Part shown: piece after piece, positions 16,556 to 26,079 of the stretch
How the letters are laid out: each line of letters begins with the position of its first letter
How positions within the stretch are numbered: the first letter of the stretch is position 1
Assembly (NCBI GenBank): GCA_045123995.1
Contig: JBGVKY010000015.1
Span: forward strand, 1 to 52,445
DNA: 52,445 bases
Reading direction: 5' to 3'
Origin: HGM11501 sp045123995
Lineage (GTDB): Bacteria; Bacillota; Clostridia; CAKSNL01; HGM11501
Notes under the pieces: model-generated
Told to the model about the DNA's origin: nothing
The model's database searches: none
What the model saw: the letters and a program-made list of their open reading frames with translations, nothing else
Translations under genes and position numbers: made by a program

Positions 16556-17109
16556 GAAAAATTGCCCTTTTCGGCGGAAGCTTTGACCCTATTCACAAGG
16601 GCCATATTGAAATTGCAAAAATAGCCATGGAAAAAGAAGAGCTTGATGAAGTAATTTTTATCCCGTCAGGGAAAAGTCCCCATAAGGAAGAGCTGGAGTC
16701 TTCACCGGAGGAAAGGTTTTTAATGACCTGCCTTGCCACAGAAGGAATAGAGGGATTTTCCGTTTCCGATTTTGAAATTAAAAAGGAAACCAAATGCTAT
16801 ACCTTTGAAACGGTTACGGCATTTAAGGAATTTTATCCCGGAGACGAATTATATTTCATTATGGGAGATGACCAGTATAAGGTTTTTTCCTCATGGTATA
16901 AATCAAAGGAGCTTTTGGAGCTTTGTAAATTTATAGTGTTTACAAGAGAGGGCGAAAATATTTTACCTCCTTTTCTGGGAATAAATATAGAGCCGATTTT
17001 AATTTCCTCCAGCGAAATAAGAGAAAAAATAAAAAAGGGAGAAAGTGTTAAAGACTTTCTTTGTGAAAAGACAGAAAAATATATCCGTGATAAAAAGCTT
17101 TACAGGTGA
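16552..17109 (+). CDS. nadD: Nicotinate-nucleotide adenylyltransferase
   Basis: Adenylates nicotinate mononucleotide in NAD synthesis. 185 residues with FGGSFDPIHKGHIEIA at the N-terminus (nucleotidyltransferase HxGH) and ISSSEIREKI at the C-terminus. The gene overlaps yhbY and precedes yqeK, the standard Firmicute order. Confidence 0.96.
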   Translation: MRKIALFGGSFDPIHKGHIEIAKIAMEKEELDEVIFIPSGKSPHKEELESSPEERFLMTCLATEGIEGFSVSDFEIKKETKCYTFETVTAFKEFYPGDELYFIMGDDQYKVFSSWYKSKELLELCKFIVFTREGENILPPFLGINIEPILISSSEIREKIKKGESVKDFLCEKTEKYIRDKKLYR

Positions 17110-17113
17110 TAAA

Positions 17114-17680
17114 ATGGAAGAACTTATAAAAGAGCTTAAAAAAATCCTTACGGAAAAAAGATTTGCCCACACCATGGGAGTGGCTGAAACTGCAAAAAAA
17201 CTGGCAGAGCATTATAATCTTTCGGGGGAAAAGGCATATCTCGCAGGCCTTTTGCACGATAACGCCAAAAATCTCCCTGCAGATGAGCTTTATCGTCTTT
17301 CTGATTATTACAAAATAAATCTTGATGATGTGGCAAAAAAAGAGCCGTCACTTCTTCATGCTTATGTGGGTGCTCATCTTATAAAAGACAGATACGGAAT
17401 TTCGGACGAAGAAATTTTTGACGCGGTTTACTATCATACCACGGGAAAAGAGGATATGAGCCTTTTTTCAAAGATAATATTTCTATCCGATTTGATTGAG
17501 CCCGGAAGATATGGCCTTGACTTTCTTGATGAGGCAAGAGCTCTTTCCTATACTGATATAGACAAGGCTCTTATTTTGACCATGGAGGGAACCATAAAGT
17601 ATGTAATTAAAAAGGGAGGACTTTTGCATCCGGACACCGTAAAGGCAAGAAACTTCCTTATTGAAAGCCGAAAGGATTAA
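17114..17680 (+). CDS. yqeK: HD-domain phosphohydrolase YqeK
   Basis: 188 residues. The HD motif is in AGLLHDNAK (~55) with an upstream His in RFAHTMGV and a later YHTTG. YqeK proteins hydrolyse diadenosine tetraphosphate symmetrically. The start ATG 17114 matches family N-termini; the frame is open further upstream inside nadD. Confidence 0.92.
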   Translation: MEELIKELKKILTEKRFAHTMGVAETAKKLAEHYNLSGEKAYLAGLLHDNAKNLPADELYRLSDYYKINLDDVAKKEPSLLHAYVGAHLIKDRYGISDEEIFDAVYYHTTGKEDMSLFSKIIFLSDLIEPGRYGLDFLDEARALSYTDIDKALILTMEGTIKYVIKKGGLLHPDTVKARNFLIESRKD

Positions 17681-17684
17681 AAAA

Positions 17685-18020
17685 ATGGAAATTAAAGAAA
17701 AAATAGCTTTGGTAAAAAATGTACTGGAAGATAAAAAGGGAATAGACGTAACGGTTCTTTCCTTAGAGAAGCTATCATCAGTTACGGACAGCTTCATTAT
17801 TGCATCGGGAACTTCAAGCCCTCACGTAAAGGCTTTATCCGACTATGTGGAAGAGGCCATGGGAAAAGCAGGTTTTGACCCATTAAGAATAGAGGGTTAT
17901 AAAAGTGCCAGATGGATACTTTTAGATTACGGAGATCTGGTTATTCACATATTCTCCGAGGAAGCAAGAGAATTTTACAGCTTAGAGTGGCTCTGGGCAG
18001 ACGCACCTAAAGAAGAATAA
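17685..18020 (+). CDS. rsfS: Ribosomal silencing factor RsfS
   Basis: 111 residues with VTDSFIIASGTSSPHVKALSD and LDYGDLVIHIF ... REFYSLEWLW, diagnostic of RsfS/Iojap. It binds L14 and keeps subunits apart when nutrients are short. The start is ATG 17685, four bases after the yqeK stop. Confidence 0.95.
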   Translation: MEIKEKIALVKNVLEDKKGIDVTVLSLEKLSSVTDSFIIASGTSSPHVKALSDYVEEAMGKAGFDPLRIEGYKSARWILLDYGDLVIHIFSEEAREFYSLEWLWADAPKEE

Positions 18021-18046
18021 ACAATCGTTGAAAGGAAGTAGTGAAA

Positions 18047-20455
18047 ATGTACGATTTTAAGAAAATAGACAAAAAATGGCAGGATTTCTGGGACGAAAAA
18101 GGTTCCTTCGTTGCAAAGACAGGAGAAGACAAGAAAAAGAGCTTTCTTTTAGTTGAATTCCCCTATCCTTCGGGTCAGGGCCTTCATGTAGGACATCCCA
18201 GAAGCTACACAGCTTTAGACTCTGTGGCAAGAAAGAGAAGGCTTGACGGAGAAAATGTTCTTTTTGCCATCGGCTGGGATGCTTTCGGTCTTCCTGCAGA
18301 AAACTATGCAATTAAAAACCACATTCACCCCAGTATAATTACAGCAAAGAATATTGCAAACTTCAAGCGTCAGCTTAAGTCCATCGGTTTTTCCTTTGAC
18401 TGGACAAGAGAAATAAATACTACAGACCCCGAATATTATAAGTGGAGTCAGTGGATTTTCCTTAAAATGTTCGAAAAAGGCCTTGCATATAAAAAGGAAA
18501 TGCCCATTAACTGGTGCACAGGCTGTAAGTGCGGACTTGCCAACGAAGAAGTTGTAGGCGGTAAGTGCGAACGCTGCGGAGGAGAGGTTATCCAGAAACA
18601 GCAGAGCCAGTGGATGCTTAAAATTACAGAATATGCACAAAGACTTCTTGATGATTTGGACGAACTGGATTATGCAGAGAGAATAAAGGCTCAGCAGATA
18701 AACTGGATAGGCCGTTCTGAGGGTGCGGAGGTAGACTTTGCCATTGACGGAACAGAAGATTCCCTGAGAGTTTATACCACCCGTCCTGATACACTCTACG
18801 GAGCAACCTACATGGTTGTATCCCCCGAGCATCCTTATATTGAAAAGTACAAGGATAAAATTACGAATATAGACGAAGTATTAAATTACAAGGCAGAATC
18901 TGCCAAGAAGTCAGAATTTGAAAGAACGGAGCTTGCCAAGGATAAGACAGGTGTTGTACTTTCTGGTCTTATGGCAGTAAACCCCGTAAACGGAAAGAAA
19001 ATTCCTATCTGGACCAGCGACTATGTTTTGATGACCTACGGAACAGGTGCAATTATGGCGGTTCCTGCTCATGATACAAGAGACTATGACTTTGCAAAGA
19101 AGTTCGGTATAGAAATCATTCAGGTTATAGACGGGGACTGCGACATAGAAAAGGAAGCATTTACTGATGTTGAAACAGGAACCATGATAAATTCAGGAAT
19201 TCTCACAGGTCTTTCCTGCAGAGAAGCCCAGAAGAAGATTATCGCATGGCTGGAAGAAAATAAATTAGGCGAAAAGAAAGTAAACTTCAAGCTTCGTGAC
19301 TGGGTATTCTCTCGCCAGAGATACTGGGGTGAGCCTATTCCCATTGTTCATTGCGACGAGTGCGGATATGTTCCCATCCCCTATGAAAATCTGCCCCTTA
19401 CACTTCCCGATATCGAGAAGTTTGAGCCCGGTCAGAACGGAGAATCTCCTCTTAATAACTGTGAAGAGTGGGTAAATACCACTTGCCCCAAGTGCGGAAA
19501 GAAAGCAAAGAGAGAAACGGATACTATGCCCCAGTGGGCAGGTTCATCCTGGTATTTCTTAAGATATACAGACCCCAAGAACAATGATGCTTTAGCTTCC
19601 AAGGAAGCTCTTGATTACTGGATGCCCGTTGACTGGTATAATGGCGGAATGGAGCATACAACACTTCATTTGCTCTATTCAAGATTCTGGCATAAATTCT
19701 TATATGACATCGGCGTTGTTCCCACCAAGGAGCCCTATGCAAAGAGAAGCTCACATGGTATGATTTTGGGTGAAAACGGCGAAAAGATGTCCAAGTCCAG
19801 AGGAAATGTTGTAAATCCCGACGAAATGGTTGAAACCTACGGTGCAGACGCTTTCAGAACCTATGAGCTTTTCATCGGTGCATTCGATCAGGCAACTCCC
19901 TGGTCAACTCAGGGTCTTTCAGGTTGTCATAAGTTCTTAGACAGGGTATGGAACTTAAAAGAAATGGTAAAAGAAGGAGATTGTTATTCCTCCGACATGG
20001 AAACCTCCATGCATAAAACCATTAAAAAGGTTACCGAAGATATAGAAAAGATTAAATTCAATACTGCTATTGCCGCATTGATGGCTCTTGTTAACGAATT
20101 TTACAAAAAGGGAAGTGTTACCAGGGGAGAATACAAGACTCTGATAACTCTCTTAAATCCCTTTGCTCCTCATATCACAGAAGAACTCTGGGAAGAACTT
20201 TCCTTCGGTGGAGTTCTGTCCGATACCACATGGCCCAAGTATGACGAGGAAAAGACCGTTGACGACCAGGTTGAACTGGCAGTACAGATACAGGGAAAAA
20301 TCAAGGCAAAAATTATGGTAGCATCGGATGCTTCCGAAGATACAGTAAAGGAGGCTGCTCTTTCTGACGAAAAGGTCAAAGAGGCACTTTCAGGAAAAAC
20401 AATTATGAAAGTAATCGTTGTTCCGGGCAAGCTCGTAAATATCGTTGCCAAATAA
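18047..20455 (+). CDS. leuS: Leucyl-tRNA synthetase
   Basis: 802 residues, class I. HIGH-type motif HVGH is near residue 46 (PYPSGQGLHVGHPRSY), the CP1 editing domain has TTRPDTLYGATYMV, a zinc-finger-like CTGCKCG...CERCGG follows the active site, and KMSKS is near residue 580. ATG 18047 lies eight bases after AGGAAG; GTG 18041 is too close. I see no T-box upstream; expression seems to follow the obg operon. Confidence 0.97.
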   Translation: MYDFKKIDKKWQDFWDEKGSFVAKTGEDKKKSFLLVEFPYPSGQGLHVGHPRSYTALDSVARKRRLDGENVLFAIGWDAFGLPAENYAIKNHIHPSIITAKNIANFKRQLKSIGFSFDWTREINTTDPEYYKWSQWIFLKMFEKGLAYKKEMPINWCTGCKCGLANEEVVGGKCERCGGEVIQKQQSQWMLKITEYAQRLLDDLDELDYAERIKAQQINWIGRSEGAEVDFAIDGTEDSLRVYTTRPDTLYGATYMVVSPEHPYIEKYKDKITNIDEVLNYKAESAKKSEFERTELAKDKTGVVLSGLMAVNPVNGKKIPIWTSDYVLMTYGTGAIMAVPAHDTRDYDFAKKFGIEIIQVIDGDCDIEKEAFTDVETGTMINSGILTGLSCREAQKKIIAWLEENKLGEKKVNFKLRDWVFSRQRYWGEPIPIVHCDECGYVPIPYENLPLTLPDIEKFEPGQNGESPLNNCEEWVNTTCPKCGKKAKRETDTMPQWAGSSWYFLRYTDPKNNDALASKEALDYWMPVDWYNGGMEHTTLHLLYSRFWHKFLYDIGVVPTKEPYAKRSSHGMILGENGEKMSKSRGNVVNPDEMVETYGADAFRTYELFIGAFDQATPWSTQGLSGCHKFLDRVWNLKEMVKEGDCYSSDMETSMHKTIKKVTEDIEKIKFNTAIAALMALVNEFYKKGSVTRGEYKTLITLLNPFAPHITEELWEELSFGGVLSDTTWPKYDEEKTVDDQVELAVQIQGKIKAKIMVASDASEDTVKEAALSDEKVKEALSGKTIMKVIVVPGKLVNIVAK

Positions 20456-20486
20456 GATTTTCTCTTAAGGAGAAAGGTAGGTAATA

Positions 20487-21752
20487 ATGAAAACAAACTA
20501 TGACAGTCTTATGAAAGTAAATGGGCATCTTGCAAAAAATTGTATAGAGGCGGAAGCTTTCTTGAAGACTTTCCCGAAAAAGGCGGCAATTTTGTATAAA
20601 AAGGCACTAAATACCTTTCTTGCCGTAATATGCGGCGATAACGATATTGCCTTTGACCACCCGGGGGATTTAACCCTTATAAATATGATAGGCAAGGCAT
20701 ATTCCTACGGTGTAATAAGTAAGTACGAAAAAGGAGTTTTGGACGACCTCCGTTACGCTGCTTATCTGGCGGAAAATCCCACTGCGGGAGATAAAGAGCT
20801 GGATACAAAAACACTGGTGGAAAAGGTCATCGCTTTTTTCGGCATGGTTATGCGTTATTATCATCTGGAAAGCGAGGAATATTCAGAAGATAATCTTCCC
20901 GTAGGAAAATGCAGCATCATAAGTGTGAAAAAAAGCTTTGAAATGGATACCGCTTACGATAAAGTTTATCTGGCAAGCGAGGAAGAGGGCGGTTTTGCAC
21001 TGGTTGCACAGTATGTTCTTCATCGATCAGAGCTGGGAGATGAGGTTTTTGAATTTTTAGAAACAGAAGATTTAAAACAGCGTTTTTCTTCCTGCAAAAA
21101 GGTTTTGAAGCCTGAGATTATAAGCCACCAGGACGGGAACAATATAATCTTCGTAAAAACCAGTGTGCCCGAGGGCTTTGTAAGTCTTTCATTTGAAGAT
21201 TTTTCAAATCTCTACACAGAGCAGAGGGTTAAGTTTATAGTTAATTTAGCCGAGGTTTTATATAATCTCCACGCCTCTGATAAGCCCCTTTCTCTGGGGG
21301 GCTTTGAGACGGAGGATATCTGGGTTTCCTATAAGGGATTAAAGTGTGTTATCTCAGGGTTTGAATCCAAGGTTAAAAGCTGTGAGGCAACGGAAGAAAA
21401 CATTTTAAGTGATGTTAAGAGCTTTGCCCTGGTTTGCGCAACACTCTGTCCCGAGTATGAGAAAATCCCCGTTGCAGGACTTATGATAAAGCATGTTTTA
21501 ATGGGAAGCGGAAAAGCCCTGATGGATAAAATCTATCCGATACTGAAAAAAGAAGCTGCTCATATGGGAATTGAAAGTGTAACATTAAAAGAAGCACAGA
21601 TAAAACCTCCGGTGGATATTTACGAAAACCTTAAAGAAGAGCTTTCAGAAATAGAGAGTAAGGATTATAGCCTCGGTGACTTAGGTGAAGAAGTAAAAGT
21701 GGACAGAGCGGAAGATTTCTCCGAGATGTACACTAAAGTTTTTAAGGAGTGA
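20487..21752 (+). CDS. Unknown protein with a degenerate kinase-like C-terminal half
   Basis: 421 residues, no signal peptide or membrane helix. I do not recognise it. The first ~130 residues look helical. In the C-terminal half, LAEVLYNLHASDKPLSLGG, then EDIWVSYKGLKCVISGFES, runs like the catalytic-loop to DFG stretch of protein kinases (HxD...N, DFG), but the catalytic Asp, Asn and DFG are not there. If related it would be a pseudokinase. It lies between leuS and a dCMP deaminase and overlaps the upstream region of the latter, with AAGGAGAAAGG as ribosome site. Confidence 0.6.
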   Translation: MKTNYDSLMKVNGHLAKNCIEAEAFLKTFPKKAAILYKKALNTFLAVICGDNDIAFDHPGDLTLINMIGKAYSYGVISKYEKGVLDDLRYAAYLAENPTAGDKELDTKTLVEKVIAFFGMVMRYYHLESEEYSEDNLPVGKCSIISVKKSFEMDTAYDKVYLASEEEGGFALVAQYVLHRSELGDEVFEFLETEDLKQRFSSCKKVLKPEIISHQDGNNIIFVKTSVPEGFVSLSFEDFSNLYTEQRVKFIVNLAEVLYNLHASDKPLSLGGFETEDIWVSYKGLKCVISGFESKVKSCEATEENILSDVKSFALVCATLCPEYEKIPVAGLMIKHVLMGSGKALMDKIYPILKKEAAHMGIESVTLKEAQIKPPVDIYENLKEELSEIESKDYSLGDLGEEVKVDRAEDFSEMYTKVFKE

Positions 21753-21757
21753 GAAAA

Positions 21758-22246
21758 ATGGAAAGACGGGATAAACATAATTATTATCTTGATATTGCAC
21801 AGACTGTCTTAGAGAGAGGAACCTGTCTTCGCAGAAATTATGGTTCTATAATCGTAAAAAATGACGAGATAATTTCAACAGGATACACAGGAGCACCCAG
21901 GGGAAGACAGAATTGCCTTGATTTGGGATATTGCCGTCGAGCAAAGCTCAATGTTCCCAGAGGCGAAAGATACGAAATGTGCAGAAGTGTACATTCTGAG
22001 GCAAACGCCATTATAAGTGCTCCAAGAAAAGATATGATTGGTGCAACCCTTTACCTGGTAGGAAAAGACGCAGTAACGGGTGAGCTTGTTCCTGATGCAA
22101 GCAGCTGTGCTATGTGTAAAAGAATGGTAATAAATGCAGGGATAGAAAAGGTTATAGTCAGAAACACAGAAGATAAATTCACTGAAATTTTAGTTTCTGA
22201 ATGGATAGAAAATGATGATTCGCTGGGAGATACTAAAGGTTATTGA
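21758..22246 (+). CDS. dCMP deaminase (ComEB-type)
   Basis: 162 residues of the cytidine/deoxycytidylate deaminase fold. The zinc site is HSEANAI (His and catalytic Glu) plus SSCAMCKR (two Cys); an insert with CRRAKLNVPRGERYEMCRSVH is typical of dCMP deaminases. It would make dUMP for thymidylate synthesis. ATG 21758 has AAGGAG ten bases upstream. It sits in an operon with holB. Confidence 0.9.
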   Translation: MERRDKHNYYLDIAQTVLERGTCLRRNYGSIIVKNDEIISTGYTGAPRGRQNCLDLGYCRRAKLNVPRGERYEMCRSVHSEANAIISAPRKDMIGATLYLVGKDAVTGELVPDASSCAMCKRMVINAGIEKVIVRNTEDKFTEILVSEWIENDDSLGDTKGY

Positions 22247-22248
22247 GT

Positions 22249-23214
22249 ATGATACATGAGGATATTAAAAAAAGAATTAAATATCTCATAAAAAATGACG
22301 CTATTTTTCACGCCAATATATTCGAGGGGCCCGAGGGAATAGGAAAGAGAACTCTTGCCCGCTATTTTGCCATGGCAATCCATTGTGAAAGCGATGATGC
22401 GCCATGCGGAAAATGTCCCTCATGCATAAAGCATCAGACTAAAAACCACCCCGATTATATGGAGGTGGGGCCGGAGATGGGTAAAAAAACCATAAGCGTG
22501 GGAAAAATAAGAGAGGCTTTTTCAGACCTTTATGTAAAGCCGCTTATTTCGGATAAAAAGATAATTTTTGTTCCGGAGGCAGACCTTTGTGAAGCTACGG
22601 CTCAAAATGCAATGCTTAAAAGTTTTGAAGAACCGCCTCCCTACGGAATTATAATTCTGGCAGTAAAAAATCCCTCGTCACTACTTCCTACCATAAGGTC
22701 AAGGGCAGCGGTTTATTCCTTAAATCCTGCGCCCAAAGAGGAGATAGAGGAATTTATTAAAAAGACCTATATGCAAAAAGGTGAAAGAGCTTCATTTCTG
22801 GCTGAATTTTCCGGTGGAATAATCGGGAAAGCCGTGGCGTTGGCAGAAGATGGAGAGTTTGCTTCCTTAAGGGAAGAGGTGTTAAAACTTTTATTTTCCT
22901 TTGGGGAAAGTAAATTAAGTGCCTTTAAGCTGGTGGACTTTTTTAAGGCAAACCCCGATAAGGAACCTTTGATTTTTGATATAACTCTCTCTTTCATGAG
23001 AGACATAGCTGCCTTCTCTGAGGGCTCAGATAAACTCATTAACGAAGATAAAAGGGAAGAAATCGGAAAGCTTTGTTCAAAAATAAGCAAAAAAGGAGCT
23101 GCACTGGCTCTTTATAGGATGGTGCAGTCCAAAAACGATAAATCAAAAAATGCGAACTACGATTTGTGGATAACAAATCTTTTGCTCGCATTGTGGGAGG
23201 ATATTCATGGTTAG
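22249..23214 (+). CDS. holB: DNA polymerase III delta' subunit
   Basis: 321 residues of the clamp-loader AAA+ type. Walker A is GPEGIGKRTL, the zinc module is CGKCPSCIKH, and sensor-like ATAQNAMLKSFEEPP and TIRSRA follow, the last being the arginine finger (SRx). It helps load the beta clamp. ATG 22249 is favoured over TTG 22243. It overlaps ricT, the usual Firmicute neighbour. Confidence 0.93.
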   Translation: MIHEDIKKRIKYLIKNDAIFHANIFEGPEGIGKRTLARYFAMAIHCESDDAPCGKCPSCIKHQTKNHPDYMEVGPEMGKKTISVGKIREAFSDLYVKPLISDKKIIFVPEADLCEATAQNAMLKSFEEPPPYGIIILAVKNPSSLLPTIRSRAAVYSLNPAPKEEIEEFIKKTYMQKGERASFLAEFSGGIIGKAVALAEDGEFASLREEVLKLLFSFGESKLSAFKLVDFFKANPDKEPLIFDITLSFMRDIAAFSEGSDKLINEDKREEIGKLCSKISKKGAALALYRMVQSKNDKSKNANYDLWITNLLLALWEDIHG

Positions 23215-24079
23215 AGTTGTTGGAGTAAGATTCAGACCTGCAGGAAAGATATACTTTTTTGATCCTGACGGAATTGAATGCAGCGATGGCGAATATGTTA
23301 TCGTTGATACTGCCCGTGGTGTAGAATACGGCGTTGTTGCTCAGAAAAACCACGAGGTTATGCCCTGTCAGGTTGTAGAGCCTCTTCGTAAGGTTATAAG
23401 AAAAGCAGACGAGGCAGACATAAAGAAAATAGAGTCAAATCATAAAAGAGAAGACGAGGCATATAAGATATGCGTGGAGAAAATAGAGGAGCATCAGCTT
23501 GAAATGAATCTGGTTGATGTGCAGTGTGCATTTGACGGAAGCAATATGCTCTTTTACTTTACGGCAGATGGAAGAGTTGACTTCCGTGAACTGGTAAGGG
23601 AACTGGCAGGAGTTTTCCGCACAAGAATTGAGCTTCGCCAGATTGGTGTCCGCGACGAGGCGAAAATGGTTGGCGGCATCGGAATCTGTGGCAGAACCCT
23701 TTGTTGCCACGGGTATCTTGATTCTTTCGTGCCCGTATCAATCAAAATGGCAAAAGAGCAGGGACTTTCTTTAAATCCTACTAAAATTTCCGGAAGCTGC
23801 GGAAGACTCATGTGCTGTCTTAAATATGAGCAGGAAGCCTATGAGGATTTAACAAAGGTTATGCCGAAAGTGGGCGCTTTGGTTGAAATTCCCGGAGGAC
23901 AGAAAGGTACCGTTGAAAAGATTGCCCTTTTAAGAAAGATTGTTACCGTAAAAATTGAAGGCAGTGAATCCTCTGACTTAAAGGATTTTTCTGCAGACGA
24001 AATTAAAATTTTAAGAAATGGAAAAGCAAAGCCTGTGGATGAAAATATAAACGAGGCAGAGCTTAAAGGACTTGAATAA
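23207..24079 (+). CDS. ricT: RicT (YaaT), PSP1-domain protein
   Basis: 290 residues with the PSP1 domain. The Cys motifs GICGRTLCC and GSCGRLMCC hold Fe-S clusters in the RicAFT complex, which assists RNase Y and affects sporulation and competence in Bacillus. The gene overlaps holB by 8 bases. RicA and RicF are not in the window. Confidence 0.93.
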   Translation: MVRVVGVRFRPAGKIYFFDPDGIECSDGEYVIVDTARGVEYGVVAQKNHEVMPCQVVEPLRKVIRKADEADIKKIESNHKREDEAYKICVEKIEEHQLEMNLVDVQCAFDGSNMLFYFTADGRVDFRELVRELAGVFRTRIELRQIGVRDEAKMVGGIGICGRTLCCHGYLDSFVPVSIKMAKEQGLSLNPTKISGSCGRLMCCLKYEQEAYEDLTKVMPKVGALVEIPGGQKGTVEKIALLRKIVTVKIEGSESSDLKDFSADEIKILRNGKAKPVDENINEAELKGLE

Positions 24080-24118
24080 TAAAAAGGTTCGTAACTTTAA
24101 GTTACGAACCTTTTTTAA
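24080..24118. terminator. Bidirectional terminator between ricT and the methyltransferase
   Basis: AAAAAGGTTCGTAACTT-TA-AGTTACGAACCTTTTTT; perfect stem with A- and T-runs. Confidence 0.92.
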
Positions 24119-24879
24119 TTTTGTCTTAAATGTTCATACATTAAAATTCCTGCGGAAATTGCGGCGTTTAATGATTCTGCTTTGCCGTTCATGGGAATGA
24201 TGCACTTTATATCGGAATTTTCTAAAACGTAAGGAGAAACTCCGTTTGCCTCATTTCCTATAACAATTACGCATTTGCCTTTTAAATCGCTGGAATAAAG
24301 GTTTTTTGAATCATCTTCTAAAGCTCCCGAGATTATCCTATAGCCCCTTTCTTTAAGATAAGGGAAAACTTCCTCTGTCACGGCATCTTTTAATATGGGA
24401 AGGTTGAAAATTGAGCTCATGGTAGAGCGGACAGTTTTCGGATTGAATAAATCCACGGTTTCTTTAGATAAGATAATGGCGGCATCGCCCCTGGCATCGG
24501 CAGTTCTTATAATTGTTCCTAAATTGCCGGGGTCCTGAAGTCGATCTAAATAGATAATAAGGGAGGGATCCTTTTTTACTATGTCGGAAAATGAAGAACT
24601 CTTAGCCTTTGCCACCGCCAGCATATCCTGCGGCGACTCCGTATCCGTAATGTCAGAAAAGGTTTTTGCATCTGTGGAAAAAACGGGGATATCACCGGGG
24701 AAGTTGGGCAAAACACCCTCTCTTACAATTATGTAGGAAATTTCTGCTCCGTTTTCTACGGCGTCTAAAACGCTTCTTTTTCCCTCGATTATAAATGAAT
24801 TTTCCTTTTCTCTGAAAGACCTTTTGGAAAGCTTTTTGATGTATTTAATTTTATCATTGTTAGGTGATAAGAGTAACAT
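24115..24879 (-). CDS. SpoU/TrmH-family RNA 2'-O-methyltransferase
   Basis: 254 residues: an N-terminal substrate-binding part (SPNNDKIKYIKKLSKRSFREKE ... FIIEGKRSVLDA) and a SPOUT knot domain with LDRLQDPGNLGTIIRTADA, VIGNEANGVSP and IPMNGKAESLNAAISAGI, the three SpoU motifs. It should methylate a ribose in 23S rRNA or tRNA; the exact nucleotide cannot be told. ATG 24879 has AGGAGA upstream. It follows the rplT terminator and may be expressed by read-through. Confidence 0.92.
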   Translation of the reverse strand: MLLLSPNNDKIKYIKKLSKRSFREKENSFIIEGKRSVLDAVENGAEISYIIVREGVLPNFPGDIPVFSTDAKTFSDITDTESPQDMLAVAKAKSSSFSDIVKKDPSLIIYLDRLQDPGNLGTIIRTADARGDAAIILSKETVDLFNPKTVRSTMSSIFNLPILKDAVTEEVFPYLKERGYRIISGALEDDSKNLYSSDLKGKCVIVIGNEANGVSPYVLENSDIKCIIPMNGKAESLNAAISAGILMYEHLRQN

Positions 24880-24895
24880 AAAAAATCTCCTAAAC

Positions 24896-24923
24896 AAAAA
24901 GCGAAGGTAACCCTTCGCTTTTA
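24896..24923 (-). terminator. Terminator after rplT
   Basis: GCGAAGG-GTTA-CCTTCGC followed by T-run on the minus strand. Confidence 0.88.
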
Positions 24924-24927
24924 TATT

Positions 24928-25284
24928 TTATGCAAGTGCGCTTTTTGCCTTTGCAACGAGCTCAGCGAAAGCTGCGGGATCGTTTATAGCAATTTCAGAA
25001 AGCATTTTTCTGTTAAGAGCGATGTCAGCCTTCTTAAGACCGTTCATGAATCTTGAATAGTTGATATCGTTCATTTTGCAAGCTGCGCTGATTCTGGTAA
25101 TCCAGATTCTTCTGAAATCTCTCTTCTTATTCTTTCTTCCGATATAAGCATAATCAAGAGCCTTCATTACAGACTGCTTTGCAACTCTGTACTGCTTGGA
25201 ACGTGCACCGATATAGCCTTTAGCCAGCTTAAGTACTTTCTTATGTCTTTTCTTTGCGCTTAATGCGCCTTTAATTCTAGCCAT
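24928..25284 (-). CDS. rplT: 50S ribosomal protein L20
   Basis: 118 residues, normal size, starting MARIKGALSAKKRHKKVLKLAKGY with IWITRISAACKMN in the middle. L20 binds 23S rRNA early in assembly and represses its own operon through the leader upstream of infC. It is the last gene of infC-rpmI-rplT; AGGAGG precedes the start. Confidence 0.98.
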   Translation of the reverse strand: MARIKGALSAKKRHKKVLKLAKGYIGARSKQYRVAKQSVMKALDYAYIGRKNKKRDFRRIWITRISAACKMNDINYSRFMNGLKKADIALNRKMLSEIAINDPAAFAELVAKAKSALA

Positions 25285-25302
25285 CTTTTTTTCCTCCTGC
25301 TA

Positions 25303-25500
25303 TTATTTGTAGGGAATAAGGGTCTTCATTACCTTTGCATTGGGAATGCTTAAGTAACCGCCCTTTCTGAGTCTTCTTTTTCTCTTAGTGCTCTTCTTGT
25401 TCAATATATGGCTCTTGAAAGCCTTTCCGCGCTTGATTTTGCCGTTCTTGGTTAATCTTAAACGCTTTGCTGCGCCTCTGTGCGTCTTAATCTTGGGCAT
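25303..25500 (-). CDS. rpmI: 50S ribosomal protein L35
   Basis: 65 residues, MPKIKTHRGAAKRLRLTKNG, very basic and full length. It lies 18 bases upstream of rplT. Confidence 0.98.
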   Translation of the reverse strand: MPKIKTHRGAAKRLRLTKNGKIKRGKAFKSHILNKKSTKRKRRLRKGGYLSIPNAKVMKTLIPYK

Positions 25501-25560
25501 TGTAATAAACTCCTCTCAGTTAGATTTTTATCTAAAGCAACAGAAATTCTGTGGCCTTAT

Positions 25561-26079
25561 TTACTTTTTTTCAATGGGGGATATAATCATAAACATATTA
25601 CGTCCCTCAAGCTTGGGCTTCTTTTCAACGTTGCCGCATTCTGACAGTGTGTCTGCTACCCTCTCAAGAAGCTGCTGTCCCAATAAAGAATGATTAACTT
25701 CGCGTCCTCTGAAACGAATTGTAACCTTGAGTTTATCGCCGCCGTTTAAGAATTTTCTGGCGTGATTCATCTTGGTTTCAAAATCGTGAGTGTCAATGGA
25801 AGGAGTCATCTTGATTTCCTTCGTATCAACAATGTGCTGGTTTTTACGGTTTTCCTTTTCTTTCTTCATCTGTTCAAAGCGGTACTTGCCGTAATCCATG
25901 ATTTTGCACACGGGAGGCTCTGCACCGGGGGACATTAAAACCAGGTCAAGCTCTTTTTCATCTGCCAGAGCCTGTGCCTCGGCAATATCCAAAATGCCCA
26001 GCTGTTCTCCGTCGTTGCCTATGAGTCTTACGCTTTTTGCTGTAATTTCTTCATTGATCATCAATTCCTTGATACTGAT
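25561..26079 (-). CDS. infC: Translation initiation factor IF-3 (non-AUG start)
   Basis: 172 residues with the N-domain (INEEITAKSVRLIGNDGEQLGI), linker and C-domain (KVTIRFRGREVNHSLLGQQLL). IF-3 checks start-codon pairing on the 30S subunit. I place the start at ATC 26079 (ISIKELMINEEI) because GGAGGTG lies six bases upstream and IF-3 genes usually begin with such rare codons, which lets IF-3 limit its own translation. The in-frame ATG at 26061 has no ribosome site. Confidence 0.93.
   Translation of the reverse strand: MSIKELMINEEITAKSVRLIGNDGEQLGILDIAEAQALADEKELDLVLMSPGAEPPVCKIMDYGKYRFEQMKKEKENRKNQHIVDTKEIKMTPSIDTHDFETKMNHARKFLNGGDKLKVTIRFRGREVNHSLLGQQLLERVADTLSECGNVEKKPKLEGRNMFMIISPIEKK

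Noticed and set aside
18021..18046. T-box before leuS
   Set aside because: Only 26 bases separate rsfS and leuS and no T-box sequence is present.
18215..18832. 205-codon minus-strand ORF
   Set aside because: Antisense shadow of leuS with low-complexity Cys/Phe-rich content.
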